Shown: positions 17,201-26,535, counted from the stretch's first letter. The stretch: 64,000 nt of DNA from JBMNEH01 sp050948665 (GCA_050948665.1 JBMNEH010000001.1:186001-250000), one strand, 5' to 3'. Program-made: numbers and translations. The notes: generated by a model not told the origin, from the sequence alone.

Positions 17201-18530
17201 CGACAGCGGCAACAACGTGATCCGGACGGCGAAAAACGACGCCGACGGCAACTTTACCTTCGGCGCCCTCAACTACACTCAGAGCGACGCCGGCATGACC
17301 TACACCTACACCATCGCGGAGGTGAATGACGGGCAGGGCGGCTACACCTATGACAGCAAGATCTCCACGGTCACCGTGACCATCGTGGACAACGGGGACG
17401 GGACGCTGACCGTCACACCCAATTACAGCCCCAACGCGGATTTCACCAACACCTACGCGGCCACGGGTTCCGGGATATTCAGCGGCAGGAAGGCCGTCGA
17501 AGGTACGACGCTCACCGCGGGCCGGTTTACCTTCAACCTGCTGGACGAGCACCGGAATGTCATCCGGTTCACAAAAAACAACGCCGCGGGAGACTTCGCC
17601 TTCGCGCCCGTCCTCTACACCCTGGCGGATGTGGGAAAGACCCACACCTACTATATCGTGGAGGTGGACGACGGGCAGGGCGGCTATACCTATGACAGCA
17701 GGGAGATCGAGGTGACCGTGACCGTTACCGACAACGGGGACGGGACGCTGACCGCTACACCCGCATACAGCCCCGAAGCGAATTTTAACAACAGTTACGC
17801 GGCGACAGGTTCGGCCACCTTCAGCGGGAGCAAGACACTGAACGGCGGCACCCTCGCGGAGAACCAGTTTACCTTCAACCTGCTGGATGAGAGCAGGACG
17901 GCCATCCGGACAGCGAAAAATGACGCTACGGGCAACTTCACATTCGCACCCGTCAACTACACACTGGCGGACGTGGAAAAGACCCACACCTACTATATCA
18001 CGGAGGTGGACGACGGACAGCCGCGTATCACCTATGATAACCATGAGTGCGCGGTATTCGTCACATTGATCGACAACGGGGACGGGACGCTGACACCGAT
18101 CCTGGAGTTCGCGGGAGAAACAACCTTTGTCAACACCGAGGATCCTCCGCTTAACGTGAGCGTACACAAGATGTGGGAATGCGAGCCCCGCCAGCACCCG
18201 AAATCCGTGACCGTCCAACTCTACCGGGACGGCACCGCATACGGGGACGCCGTAGCACTGAACAAAGACAATCTCTGGTACTACGAATGGACGAACCTGG
18301 ATGAGCATTACGCCTGGACGGTGGATGAGCCGAACGTTCCCTCCGGATTCGTCAAGAGGGTCACCCGCGACGGAAACAGCTGGACGATCACCAACGTTGC
18401 CAGCGCCCTGCCGCCGGCGGGGGACGACAACAGGCTGTTCCTTTGGATCCTGCTGATGAGCGCCAGCGTTGCCGGCATCGCCGGAATCGTACTGTTCGGC
18501 AGGAAAGAAAAACAGCGCGGCAAGAGCTGA
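14265..18530 (+). CDS. wall-anchored adhesin 2 with five pilin-type repeats
   Basis: About 1421 aa. I start it at ATG 14265, which has GGAGAG at the right distance, rather than at the in-frame ATG 14232. The signal peptide is about residues 1-36 (ends ARAAT). An N-terminal domain of about 380 residues resembles nothing I know. It is followed by a SpaA-type prealbumin domain (AGAVFTLVDAD..LPMGTYTLTEV), a domain like one in adhesin 1 (GGLAITKTVTAG), five pilin isopeptide-linkage units and a Cna_B domain. The C-terminus has LPPAGD (18408-18422), a membrane helix and an RKEKQRGKS tail. LPPAG is a variant of LPXTG, so a different sortase may act on it. Unit 2 has the same inserted segment as unit 4 of adhesin 1. 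No VWA domain is visible. Confidence 0.88.
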   Translation: MKRQRNLRKPLGAALVAALAAALLLAGLPLNTARAATYGDNLALTAANDWQIASGGYAGNGPFHKTTVSEDGMVRVQKNVVPTDTENVFKVYLSLDAVKKKIATYESITGILELNIDSLYCGGTGNGFPKTNDDVRTGNGSLNNGVQGGEKPITFSPTSPTFTIQIWYNGQLIAEPQLQMVVPNSGLYLKVGEQYIALECIQQTGHGITIGGQTPEILPDGSYLVPVYLTDMAFDALSTTVVNEETEEETVIVFEGEGSATITDTMGDYIVYNGFAEGDIAGAPPPAAAQTGTTVTWSLSPKAAADITMTDPVQTVTEETVIGVDGTEYYTRVTTTTQWYLNAAEVVYNVYLDVAKAGFTSGTVYDVNGPTALNYTYDNALKSLTFPVPKVRGTLYDIQFKKEDSVTGIGLAGAVFTLVDADNIGWPATASGEADGVWHFTGLPMGTYTLTEVTPPAGYELPATNTWTLDIGYTEDLKDGQVTDHIHDISGNDKYIGQNEACGHWHIRNDLIKGGLAITKTVTAGGGLTAPAASFDIKVTFMKDGTPWDATANGVTYSIGGSPEAVWPSDGVITLQAGQTATLSDILPGVTYTVTEQNIPAGFAITAATGLNGTIVTNATQQAGITNNYTVRPYTLAEGSIGINKELTGANLAAGAFRFTLAPVNGGPMPANTTVSNDAAGTAHFDEIIYTAPGVYTYTIIEVDGGLAGYTYDNKTLGVTVTVTDNGDGTMSAEVEYNDDVTFNNSYEATGCVQITAMKHLSGRALADGQFTFTLTPVNGAPGSAQTKTNAAGQIVFDEVCFDQTDMGTTVVTRTYALRYMNGTTGEYEDALPQGAIDNGDGTWTYTPPGEDPVIYTAYYVNVDDESDALTELPAGAVDNGDGTWSVTTEEQNMFAAFTYTITEVIGSAAGYTYDSHTETVTVNVTDDGGGTLTATAMYDADGAVFNNSYAAAGSVSLGGTKTVTGKAVAAEQFTFNLIDSGNNVIRTAKNDADGNFTFGALNYTQSDAGMTYTYTIAEVNDGQGGYTYDSKISTVTVTIVDNGDGTLTVTPNYSPNADFTNTYAATGSGIFSGRKAVEGTTLTAGRFTFNLLDEHRNVIRFTKNNAAGDFAFAPVLYTLADVGKTHTYYIVEVDDGQGGYTYDSREIEVTVTVTDNGDGTLTATPAYSPEANFNNSYAATGSATFSGSKTLNGGTLAENQFTFNLLDESRTAIRTAKNDATGNFTFAPVNYTLADVEKTHTYYITEVDDGQPRITYDNHECAVFVTLIDNGDGTLTPILEFAGETTFVNTEDPPLNVSVHKMWECEPRQHPKSVTVQLYRDGTAYGDAVALNKDNLWYYEWTNLDEHYAWTVDEPNVPSGFVKRVTRDGNSWTITNVASALPPAGDDNRLFLWILLMSASVAGIAGIVLFGRKEKQRGKS

Positions 18531-18654
18531 AAAAGGATGAGGACCTGAACCGACGGAAAGGCGACGCGGTAAACCCAGCGCCGCCTTTTGTTTTCGGAAA
18601 AAGAGGGGAAGAGCGGCTGTCAATAAGGGGTTTCTGTTTTGTCAGGCAAAAAAA

Positions 18655-18690
18655 GACTCCGCGGCGGGGGGCCGCGGAGCTTTTGTTTTG
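18655..18690. terminator. bidirectional terminator between adhesin 2 and the beta-helix gene
   Basis: A 9-bp stem CTCCGCGGC / GCCGCGGAG (18657-18665, 18671-18679) with a T-run on the plus side (CTTTTGTTTTG) and an A-run before it that serves the minus strand. A weaker imperfect hairpin directly after adhesin 2 lies near 18557-18595. Confidence 0.8.
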
Positions 18691-18710
18691 AGGTTTTTAT
18701 GCCGCTCCCG

Positions 18711-20282
18711 TCAGGAAAGCCTCGGCCAGGGGGAGAGGAGGCTCTCTTTATCAAAGCAGAAGTAGACGGGGGATCCGGGATCGGGGACAAGGCCGGCGAA
18801 ACGGGCGGGGCTCAAAACGCCGGCGGCGTCAAAGACCAGCCCCTCTTCCAGGGCATCCTTATCCACCCGGACGGTGATATGGCCGGCCTCGCCGTCAAAA
18901 TAGTCTTTCAGGATGTCCCCGCCGGCGGGGAAGACCCGCTCCCCGTTTTCATCGGGAAGGAGCTTTTCCAACTGTTCTTTCTCAAGAAGGGTTTTGATGA
19001 GGGTTTCCAGGTCTTCCAGTTCCCCGGCGGTAAAGGCGTCCACCGAAACCAGGGTGACGATATCTTCCTCAATTTCCACGATGACCCAGAGGGGGGCGGA
19101 GAGGGACACTTCCCGATCGCCGACCGCATAGGTCCGGGGAGAGGGAGAGGGGGCGGGGGTCCTGTCCGGGGCGGTTATGATCCTAACCGGTTCGGCGGTG
19201 TCCATGTCGGCGCCGGGGGCGTAGTATCTGATCCAACCGTCCGGCGTCAAACCGCTGACATCGGGGGGAACCTCATCACCGTTTACCGGGGCATCATTTT
19301 CATCGGAAGACCCACCGTTTCCGATGCCTGCACCGGCGCCGATATCGGGGTCTCCCCCGCCTCCCTGTACATTGACCCGGGCGTCTCCGGAGACGCTGAT
19401 ATCGCTGCCGGAGCCATGCCGTCCGCTGCCGATGCCTGCGCCATACTTGCCGCCGAGGGCGTTGACCGTTCCGCCGTTGACGGTGATAGCGCTGCCGGAG
19501 CCATTCAATCCGCCGCCGATGCCGGCACCAAACTTGCCGCCGAGGGCGTTGACCGTGCCGCCGTTGACGGTGATATCGCTGCCGGAGCCATTCCATCCGC
19601 CGCCGATGCCGGCGCCATAAGTGCCGCCGGCGGCGTTGACGGTACCGCCGTTGACGGTGATATCGCTGCCGGAGCCATTCCATCCGCCGCCGATGCCGGC
19701 GCCGTCATAACCGCCGGTCGCGTTGACGGTGCCGCCGTTGATGATGATACCGCTGGCGGAGCCATTGTACATATCGCCATCGCCGCCGCCGATGCCGGCG
19801 CCGTAGAGGCCGCCGGTGGCGTTGAGGCCGCCGTCATTGTCCGCGTCGTTGATGGTGAGGGTGCCGTCATTGTCCTTTTCCAGCCCGGCGCGGGATTCCC
19901 CGCTTCGCAGGGTGTTGACGCCGTCCAGCTCGATCACCACATCCCCGGCGCCGCCGGTGTAAACCGCCGCCACCCGGTCCAGAGCGGAGCAGTCGATATC
20001 GACGCCGCTCAGGGTGACCTCCGCGGTTTGGCCGGTTTCCGCCAGGATGGTGACGGTGTTGCCGGCCGCCCCGCCGCTCTGCTGAATGACGGTGTCGGAG
20101 TATTGTTCCTCATCGGTCACGCCGCCGAGCTGGGTGACATATTGCTTGCCGTCCTCTTTCGCTGTTACGGTGACGCTGCCGTCGGCAAGGTCGTATACCT
20201 GCGCCAGGGCGGCGACGGGGAGCGCCAGGCAGAGGAGAAGGGAAATGAGGGTAAAAAGAGAGATCTTCGCTTTACGTTTCAT
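18711..20282 (-). CDS. secreted glycine-rich beta-helix-like protein 1
   Basis: 523 aa. The signal peptide is about residues 1-27 (ends ALAQ). Then comes a beta-rich N-terminal domain of about 110 residues of the kind seen in carbohydrate-binding (Cthe_2159-like) proteins. A run of short repeats follows with GAGIGGG and [10 protein letters not shown] motifs at a period of about 28 residues, which suggests a parallel beta-helix. A short Pro/Ser linker leads to a C-terminal domain of about 160 residues ending [15 protein letters not shown]. No wall anchor is visible. The ATG follows AAAGGAGGG. Two larger paralogues lie at 24277 and 26536. A polysaccharide-binding surface role is likely but inferred. 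Confidence 0.8.
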   Translation of the reverse strand: MKRKAKISLFTLISLLLCLALPVAALAQVYDLADGSVTVTAKEDGKQYVTQLGGVTDEEQYSDTVIQQSGGAAGNTVTILAETGQTAEVTLSGVDIDCSALDRVAAVYTGGAGDVVIELDGVNTLRSGESRAGLEKDNDGTLTINDADNDGGLNATGGLYGAGIGGGDGDMYNGSASGIIINGGTVNATGGYDGAGIGGGWNGSGSDITVNGGTVNAAGGTYGAGIGGGWNGSGSDITVNGGTVNALGGKFGAGIGGGLNGSGSAITVNGGTVNALGGKYGAGIGSGRHGSGSDISVSGDARVNVQGGGGDPDIGAGAGIGNGGSSDENDAPVNGDEVPPDVSGLTPDGWIRYYAPGADMDTAEPVRIITAPDRTPAPSPSPRTYAVGDREVSLSAPLWVIVEIEEDIVTLVSVDAFTAGELEDLETLIKTLLEKEQLEKLLPDENGERVFPAGGDILKDYFDGEAGHITVRVDKDALEEGLVFDAAGVLSPARFAGLVPDPGSPVYFCFDKESLLSPWPRLS

Positions 20283-20350
20283 GGCGGCCCTCCTTTGGGC
20301 GTACGGGAAGAATTTCCAACACAGGTACGAGTTTGATCATTTCTTTGATA

Positions 20351-20379
20351 AGTATAAGAAAATCCGAGGGACCTGTCAA
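20351..20379 (-). promoter_or_regulatory. promoter of beta-helix gene 1
   Basis: On the minus strand, TTGACA (20374-20379) and TATACT (20351-20356) with a 17-bp spacer. It is divergent from site D. Confidence 0.8.
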
Positions 20380-20469
20380 TAAGAAATCCTCACGGTATCC
20401 GCGGGGAACGCCGGGGCGGGGAAGGGAGGAAGGCCGGATGAGCGGTACCCACCTTTTCCCATGTCTTTT

Positions 20470-20538
20470 TACCGAATACGCCGAAAAATGACCGAATACG
20501 ACCGAAGTGTTGCATCCGGAAGGATGAGATACTATAAT
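20470..20538 (+). promoter_or_regulatory. promoter with tandem regulator sites (site D), before lipoprotein 20652
   Basis: The first repeat, TACCGAATACGCC (20470), has two changes. The second is exact, GACCGAATACGAC (20490). TTGCAT is at 20510-20515 and a perfect TATAAT at 20533-20538, spacer 17. The 20-20-17 layout matches sites A-C. Confidence 0.75.
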
Positions 20539-20651
20539 CGATACGGATGAAAACACCGAGAAAACAGGACCGCGGACGCCAATGCCGAAAGGGACGGCGG
20601 GCGTACCGGGGTTTTTAAGAATGGAATACGAAGAACAAGGAGAAAATACGC

Positions 20652-21203
20652 ATGAAAAAGAGGATGGGGATCCTGCCGGCGATCATGCTGTGCGCGGCGG
20701 TGTTTGCCTCCTGCGCCAAGGAAGCGGAGGCGCCGGCCGGCGAGGAGGCGGCGGCAACCGAAGTCATCGTAATGGCGGCGGAAACAGAGGCCGCCGCGGA
20801 GGAGACAGAGGCCACCGCGGAGGAGACAGAGGACGAAACCGCCGGGGACGGGGCTGAAGAGGCGGCGACCGAAGAACCGGAGGAGACCCCGAGACCCAGC
20901 CTCGCGCCGGGGATCGAGGGACCGGAAGACTGGCCGGAGGATATCCCCACTCCCATGGCGGGGGAAATCCTTGAGGCCGGATGGTATGACGATATGCGGA
21001 ACTATATGGTGGACATCGCCTATACGCAGGATGATATCAACGCCTACGCGGAGAGACTGCAGGAGGCGGGATTCCAGCTCATAGAGGCAAGCCCGGAATT
21101 CATGGTTGCCTATATTTTAGCGAATGACAAGTGGCTGATCGAGATGGGGGATGAAGGGATGTTCGGGGACTGTACCTTCATCGCTATTACGCCGATAGAG
21201 TGA
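20652..21203 (+). CDS. secreted lipoprotein with WPEDIPTP domain, paralogue
   Basis: 183 aa. The lipobox is FASC (Cys at about residue 20). A long Ala/Glu/Thr linker (residues 22-85) is followed by a domain of about 95 residues beginning DWPEDIPTP, with GEIL..GW and INAYAERLQEAGF. This is the same domain as in the lipoprotein at 13196, although overall identity is modest and the linkers differ. The start has AAGGAG. Both paralogues sit behind a GACCGAATACGAC-type promoter, which is the best hint that they work together. Function is not recognised. Confidence 0.8.
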   Translation: MKKRMGILPAIMLCAAVFASCAKEAEAPAGEEAAATEVIVMAAETEAAAEETEATAEETEDETAGDGAEEAATEEPEETPRPSLAPGIEGPEDWPEDIPTPMAGEILEAGWYDDMRNYMVDIAYTQDDINAYAERLQEAGFQLIEASPEFMVAYILANDKWLIEMGDEGMFGDCTFIAITPIE

Positions 21204-21302
21204 CCCCCTTCAGGCGACCGGGAGGGGAGGCGGACGGAAGGCTTTGCTGACGGATCCGCGGCTTCGGGACCGGAGGACGACCGCCGGCGGACTATGGACG
21301 CG

Positions 21303-21357
21303 AAACCGGACACGGGTTTTGATACAAGGGGTATCACCGGTGTCCGGTTTCTTTTAT
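21303..21357 (+). terminator. terminator of lipoprotein 20652
   Basis: The outer stem AAACCGGACAC / GTGTCCGGTTT (21303-21313, 21340-21350) and an inner stem TGATAC/GTATCA form one long hairpin, followed by TTTCTTTTATG. Confidence 0.7.
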
Positions 21358-21407
21358 GAAAGCGGTTGTTTACAGGGGTTTGCCGGGCGGGGGCCGGCCC
21401 GACGTTC

Positions 21408-21436
21408 TTTACAAGGGGCGGTTTTCATATTATACT
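21408..21436 (+). promoter_or_regulatory. promoter of sigI-rsgI
   Basis: TTTACA (21408-21413), 17-bp spacer, TATACT (21431-21436). Transcription would start near 21443. This rules out the upstream in-frame ATG at 21356 and supports a sigI start at 21566-21584. Confidence 0.7.
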
Positions 21437-21583
21437 TTGTCACAACGCAAATCCCCGGGGTTTGACGCGGCAGGGCTTTTGCGGCGGCGCCGTTCCTCTC
21501 ATCTAAAAGACGGGCCATACCGCGGGATACCCCGAAAATCGCCGACGAGGCACGTATATCTGTTTATGAGGGTAATGCCGGGT

Positions 21584-22315
21584 ATGAAAAAGGAAGCTGA
21601 TATTGTCCCGCAGGTCTACGCGGCGAAAACGGATCATGAGGCGGCCGACCGTTTGATCGGGCAGTACCTCCCGTTCATCAAAGCGGAGACCGCGAAATTT
21701 ACCGGAAGGATCCCCGTTGAGGGGCGGGATGATATGCTCTCCATCGCCATGTTCGCGTTTCATCAGGCCGTAGGCCTGTATGAAAGGGGGAGGGGGAATT
21801 TCCTGCCCTACGCGGCGAAGGCCATACGCAACCGGCTGATCGACTACAGCCGCAGAGAGCGGAGGCATACGGGCACGGTATCCCTTCAGGAGGAGACCGG
21901 CGGCGAGGGCGGCAGAACGCTGCAGGAGCAGTTGGACAGCGGTTATGACGAGATCGGCGCACGCGCGCGGCGCGCGGCGGCGCGGGAGGAGATCATGAAA
22001 TTCTCAAAGGATCTCGCGGGATACGGACTGACGCTGGGCGACATCGCGGACAACTGCCCCAAGCAGGAGAGGACGCTGGCCGCCTGCCATCAGGCCCTTG
22101 CCTACGCGAAGGCCAACCCCGAACTGCTGGAGACGCTGACGGAGAAGAAGCGGCTGCCGATGGGCAGGCTGGCGGAGGGCTCGGGCGTACATTATAAAAC
22201 ACTGGAGCGGCACAGGCGTTATCTGGTGGCGATCCTGCTGGCCTATACCAACGGATACGAGATCATCCGCGGCCACCTGCGCCAGCTACCTACGGAAAGA
22301 GGGGGGCAGAAATAA
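21584..22315 (+). CDS. sigI: RNA polymerase sigma factor, SigI family
   Basis: About 243 aa. Starts at ATG 21566, 21575 and 21584 are all possible; 21584 gives MKKEAD, has GAGGG 11 nt upstream and matches the family's N-terminus best. The region 2 part covers LIGQYLPFIKAE, DDMLSIAMFAFHQAV and AAKAIRNRLIDYSRRERR. The C-terminal SigI-specific part includes YGLTLGDIADNCPKQ and HYKTLERHRRYLVAI, which should read the promoter. SigI factors respond to extracellular polysaccharide or envelope stress through a membrane anti-sigma factor. Here the rsgI gene follows with a TAATG overlap, which is the normal arrangement. Confidence 0.88.
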   Translation: MKKEADIVPQVYAAKTDHEAADRLIGQYLPFIKAETAKFTGRIPVEGRDDMLSIAMFAFHQAVGLYERGRGNFLPYAAKAIRNRLIDYSRRERRHTGTVSLQEETGGEGGRTLQEQLDSGYDEIGARARRAAAREEIMKFSKDLAGYGLTLGDIADNCPKQERTLAACHQALAYAKANPELLETLTEKKRLPMGRLAEGSGVHYKTLERHRRYLVAILLAYTNGYEIIRGHLRQLPTERGGQK

Positions 22316-23031
22316 TGCGTTATATGATACTGGAATGCCGCCGCGGGTATGCTGTCGCGCTGGATGAAAGGGGCCGCTTTTTAAGGGTGGCGAACCTGCA
22401 ATACGAGGTCGGCCAGGTGGTGGAAAATGTGGTCATGGAAAAAGAAATCCCGGGCAGGGCCTACGGCAGGCCGAGACACCTGCTCAGGGTATTGACGGCG
22501 GCCGCCTGCCTGTGCATACTCGCGCTGGGGTCCTGGCAGTATGTGTTCGCTTCCTATGGGAATGTGCGGATGGAAATCAACCCGGACGTGGAGATCACGG
22601 TCAACCGGCTGCGCTACGCCATCGGCCTGGAGGGGCTGAACGGGGAGGGCGAGGCGCTGATAAGCGGCGTAAGCACGTTTATGAAGACGGTGGATGACGT
22701 CGCCGAGGCGCTTTCCGACCGCGCCGTGGAGATGGGCTATCTGGACGAGGGGGGGAGGATCCGGGTAACCGCCGAATCCGAGAACGAGAAATGGCGGATC
22801 GCCACGGAGGAAAGGGTGGCCCTCAGGCTGGGAACCAGGTTTGAGGTCAACGCCGACGCGGAGGGAACGGATCAGCCCCAGGAGATCATCATCCCGGTGA
22901 CCGCCCCCGACGCCACGGAGGATACCGATGATGACGGCGATGACGACCTCTTTGACGGTGATGATGACGGCGATGACGACGATGATGACAATGACGATGA
23001 CGACGATGATGACAATGACGATGACGATTGA
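22315..23031 (+). CDS. rsgI: RsgI-type anti-sigma factor with poly-Asp tail
   Basis: 238 aa. The N-terminal cytoplasmic anti-sigma domain (residues 1-55, AVALDERGRFLRV) binds SigI. One membrane helix lies at about 63-82 (TAAACLCILALGSWQYVFA). The outer domain begins VRMEINPDVEITVN, where the Asn-Pro step corresponds to the self-cleavage site described for RsgI proteins. Where relatives carry a carbohydrate-binding module, this one ends in an Asp-rich tail of about 40 residues (from EDTDDDGDDD) with only a few Gly, Asn, Leu and Phe. The start overlaps the sigI stop. The tail could sense cations or cationic ligands; that is inference. Confidence 0.85.
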   Translation: MRYMILECRRGYAVALDERGRFLRVANLQYEVGQVVENVVMEKEIPGRAYGRPRHLLRVLTAAACLCILALGSWQYVFASYGNVRMEINPDVEITVNRLRYAIGLEGLNGEGEALISGVSTFMKTVDDVAEALSDRAVEMGYLDEGGRIRVTAESENEKWRIATEERVALRLGTRFEVNADAEGTDQPQEIIIPVTAPDATEDTDDDGDDDLFDGDDDGDDDDDDNDDDDDDDNDDDD

Positions 23032-23138
23032 CGGATAAGAAAATTCAAAAATATTCCTATCGACCCCGGTTTTCCCAAAGACACCCCGTATTCTATATAT
23101 GGTTGGAAGAAGCCAATAACAAAAGGAGACAAAGAAAC

Positions 23139-24041
<903 letters not shown>

Positions 24042-24065
24042 AATCTGACTCGGGGAGCATCGGGC

Positions 24066-24095
24066 AAAACCCCTGCGGAGGCAGGGGTTTTGTTA
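24066..24095 (+). terminator. terminator of the sigI region
   Basis: AAAACCCCTGC-GGAG-GCAGGGGTTTTGTT, 25 bp after the lipoprotein stop codon. Confidence 0.9.
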
Positions 24096-24146
24096 TGCCG
24101 TTTCCGGTCGTTGAAGGGACGAGCCGCGCGTTTGACGGAAACGCCG

Positions 24147-24199
24147 TTGACAAAACCCGCAAGAATAACATTGACAAAACCCGCAAAATCCCGTATATT
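24147..24199 (+). promoter_or_regulatory. promoter of beta-helix gene 2, with a 24-bp direct repeat
   Basis: TTGACAAAACCCGCAA occurs at 24147 and 24171. The second copy supplies the -35 box (24171-24176), and TATATT at 24194-24199 is the -10 box with a 17-bp spacer. The repeat may be an operator or a duplicated -35. Confidence 0.7.
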
Positions 24200-24276
24200 T
24201 ATGTAAATCCGGAAAAGAGGCAGGGGGCGCGCCGGAGGGCCGCCCCGCCGTATCGCCTGAGGGAGGGTATAGCACC

Positions 24277-26346
24277 GTGAAACGCAAGACAAACATCACC
24301 CTGTTCACACTGGTCTCGATCCTGCTGAGCCTGGCGCTGCCGGCGGCGGCGCTGGCGGAGACATACGACCTATCCCTGGGCAGCATCACGATAACGGCGG
24401 AGAGCGACGGCAAGCAGTATGTGAAGCAGGGCGACGGCGAAAAAGAGGCGCAGACCACGGAGACCGTCATTCAGCAGAGCGGCGGCGCGACCACCAACAC
24501 CGTCACCATCACGGCGGAGGCCGGGCAAAGGGCGGAGGTGACGCTGGGGGGCGTCAATATCGACTGCTCGTCCAGAAACGAGGCAGCGGCCAGAACCGGC
24601 GGCGAAGGAGACGTGAATATCGAGACGGACGGCACCAACAGGCTGAAGAGCGGATCCGGCCACGCCGGGCTGGAAAAGGGCAATACCGGCACCCTGACCA
24701 TCAACGACGCGGACAATGACGGCAGCCTCAGCGCCGCCGGCGGTCTAAGCGGCGCGGGCATCGGCGGAGGCAACGGCTACGGCAACGGCAAAGATATCAC
24801 CATCAACGGCGGCACGATCACGGCCACCGGCGGCGGATGGGCCGCGGGCATCGGCGGCGGCAATGAGGGCGACGGCAGCAATATCACTGTCAACGGCGGC
24901 ACGATCACGGCCAACGGCGGGGAAAACGGCGCGGGCATCGGCGGCGGGTGGAATTCCGCCGGCAGCAACATCACCATCAACGGCGGAACCGTCGCGGCCA
25001 GCGGCGGGCAAAACGGCGCGGGCATCGGCGGCGGCAAATACGGCAACGGCAGCGGCATCACCATCAACGGCGGCAGCGTCACGGCCAACGGCGGCAATCT
25101 GGGCGCGGGCATCGGCGGCGGGTATCAGGGCAACGGCAGCGATATCTCCGTCAGCGGCGGCACAGTCACAGCCAGCGGCGGCGTTCAGGGCGCGGGCATC
25201 GGCGGCGGGCATAACGGCGCCGGCAGCGGCATCACCATCAGCGGCGGCACAGTCACAGCCAACGGCGGCCGGGAGGGCGCGGGCATCGGCGGCGGCGAAA
25301 ACGGCGCCGGCAGCAATATCACGATCATCGACGCTATCGTCACGGCCAGCGGCGGTCTAGGCGGCGCGGGCATCGGCGGCGGGTATAGCGGCGCCGGCAG
25401 CGACGTCACCATCTCGGGAAGATCCCAGGTCAAGGTACGGGGGGGTAAGGAGGACAACTTCGGCGGCGCCGGGGCGGGCATCGGCGGCGGCGGGCGCAGA
25501 GAGTATGAACAACCGGTAAACGGCCAAGAGATCATTCCCGATACAAACAATTTGACGGTGAATTACTGGGTCCAGTACTACGCCCCGGGGGTCAACATGG
25601 AGACAGGCAATCCTTACCGAGTGATTCTCGGCGACGCGGCGCCTACGCCCACCCCGTCCCCGACGCCCAGTCCTACTCCCAGTCCCACCCCATCCCCTAC
25701 TCCCAGTCCTTCTCCTACCCCTACTCCCAGTCCCAGTCCCACCCCATCCCCTACTCCCAGTCCGTCCCCCAGTCCTTCTCCTACCCCTACTCCCAGTCCG
25801 TCCCCCAGTCCCAGTCCCACCCCATCCCCCAGTCAAACCCCGGAGCCATCCCCAAGTCAGTCCCCGGAGCCTACCCCCAGCCAGTCCCCGACGGCAGCCC
25901 CCGAAGGGCCCCCCCATGCCAGGACTTATAAGATCGGGGACGGGGAGGTGACGCTGGACGGCGCGCTGTGGGTGGTCACCGAGGTCGGGGAGGAGACCGT
26001 CACGCTGGTCTCCGCCGACCCCTTCACCGGGGAAGAAGGGCAGGACTTGGAAGCCCTGCTCAGGAGGCTGCTGAAGAAAGAACACCTGGAAAAACTGCTG
26101 GCGGACGAAACGACGGGAGAAAGAGCGTTCCCGGCGGATGAGGAGACCGCGGAGGCGTATTTCGAGGGCGAGGCGGGGCATATCGCGATCCGGGCGGAGA
26201 AGGATGTCCTCAAAGAGGGCCTGGTCTTCGACGCAAACGGGATATTGAGCAGGGGGCGCATCCTGCTGCTGGAGCCGGACAGCGAGACACCGGTGTACTT
26301 CTGTTTCGACAAGGAGAGCCTCCTCAGCCCATGGCCGGTTTCCTGA
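24277..26346 (+). CDS. secreted glycine-rich beta-helix-like protein 2
   Basis: 689 aa, GTG start at 24277 after GAGGGAGGG. Order of parts: signal peptide (ends ALAE), beta-rich N-terminal domain (about residues 30-135), about nine repeats built on GAGIGGG and [13 protein letters not shown], and a Pro/Thr/Ser linker of about 95 residues (PTPSPTPSP pattern). The C-terminal domain contains [17 protein letters not shown] and ends [11 protein letters not shown]. First and last domains match the gene at 26536 almost base for base, while the repeats differ. No anchor is visible. Likely a surface or secreted polysaccharide-binding protein; the binding target is unknown. Confidence 0.8.
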   Translation: MKRKTNITLFTLVSILLSLALPAAALAETYDLSLGSITITAESDGKQYVKQGDGEKEAQTTETVIQQSGGATTNTVTITAEAGQRAEVTLGGVNIDCSSRNEAAARTGGEGDVNIETDGTNRLKSGSGHAGLEKGNTGTLTINDADNDGSLSAAGGLSGAGIGGGNGYGNGKDITINGGTITATGGGWAAGIGGGNEGDGSNITVNGGTITANGGENGAGIGGGWNSAGSNITINGGTVAASGGQNGAGIGGGKYGNGSGITINGGSVTANGGNLGAGIGGGYQGNGSDISVSGGTVTASGGVQGAGIGGGHNGAGSGITISGGTVTANGGREGAGIGGGENGAGSNITIIDAIVTASGGLGGAGIGGGYSGAGSDVTISGRSQVKVRGGKEDNFGGAGAGIGGGGRREYEQPVNGQEIIPDTNNLTVNYWVQYYAPGVNMETGNPYRVILGDAAPTPTPSPTPSPTPSPTPSPTPSPSPTPTPSPSPTPSPTPSPSPSPSPTPTPSPSPSPSPTPSPSQTPEPSPSQSPEPTPSQSPTAAPEGPPHARTYKIGDGEVTLDGALWVVTEVGEETVTLVSADPFTGEEGQDLEALLRRLLKKEHLEKLLADETTGERAFPADEETAEAYFEGEAGHIAIRAEKDVLKEGLVFDANGILSRGRILLLEPDSETPVYFCFDKESLLSPWPVS

Positions 26347-26371
26347 GGACAAAACAGAGACCGAGAACAAC

Positions 26372-26404
26372 AAACTCCGCGGAGGATCTCCGCGGAGTTT
26401 TGCT
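26372..26404 (+). terminator. terminator of beta-helix gene 2
   Basis: AACTCCGCGG / CTCCGCGGAGTTTTG hairpin 25 bp after the stop. The same structure follows the paralogue at 28918. Confidence 0.85.
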
Positions 26405-26440
26405 ATCATTAAAGAACCTTTAAATCCGTTCAAAACATTA

Positions 26441-26469
26441 TTGACAACCTCCTCCCCATATACTAAAAT
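26441..26469 (+). promoter_or_regulatory. promoter of beta-helix gene 3
   Basis: TTGACA (26441-26446), 17-bp spacer, TAAAAT (26464-26469). Confidence 0.7.
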
Positions 26470-26535
26470 AAGCACGGATATATCTACAAAACCGTACAAT
26501 AAGCACTCCGACGGACCGTAAAGGAGGGCCGCGCC

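Noticed and set aside
18639..20336. A 565-codon plus-strand frame opposite beta-helix gene 1
   Set aside because: The minus-strand gene has a signal peptide, AAAGGAGGG and paralogues; the plus frame is its shadow.
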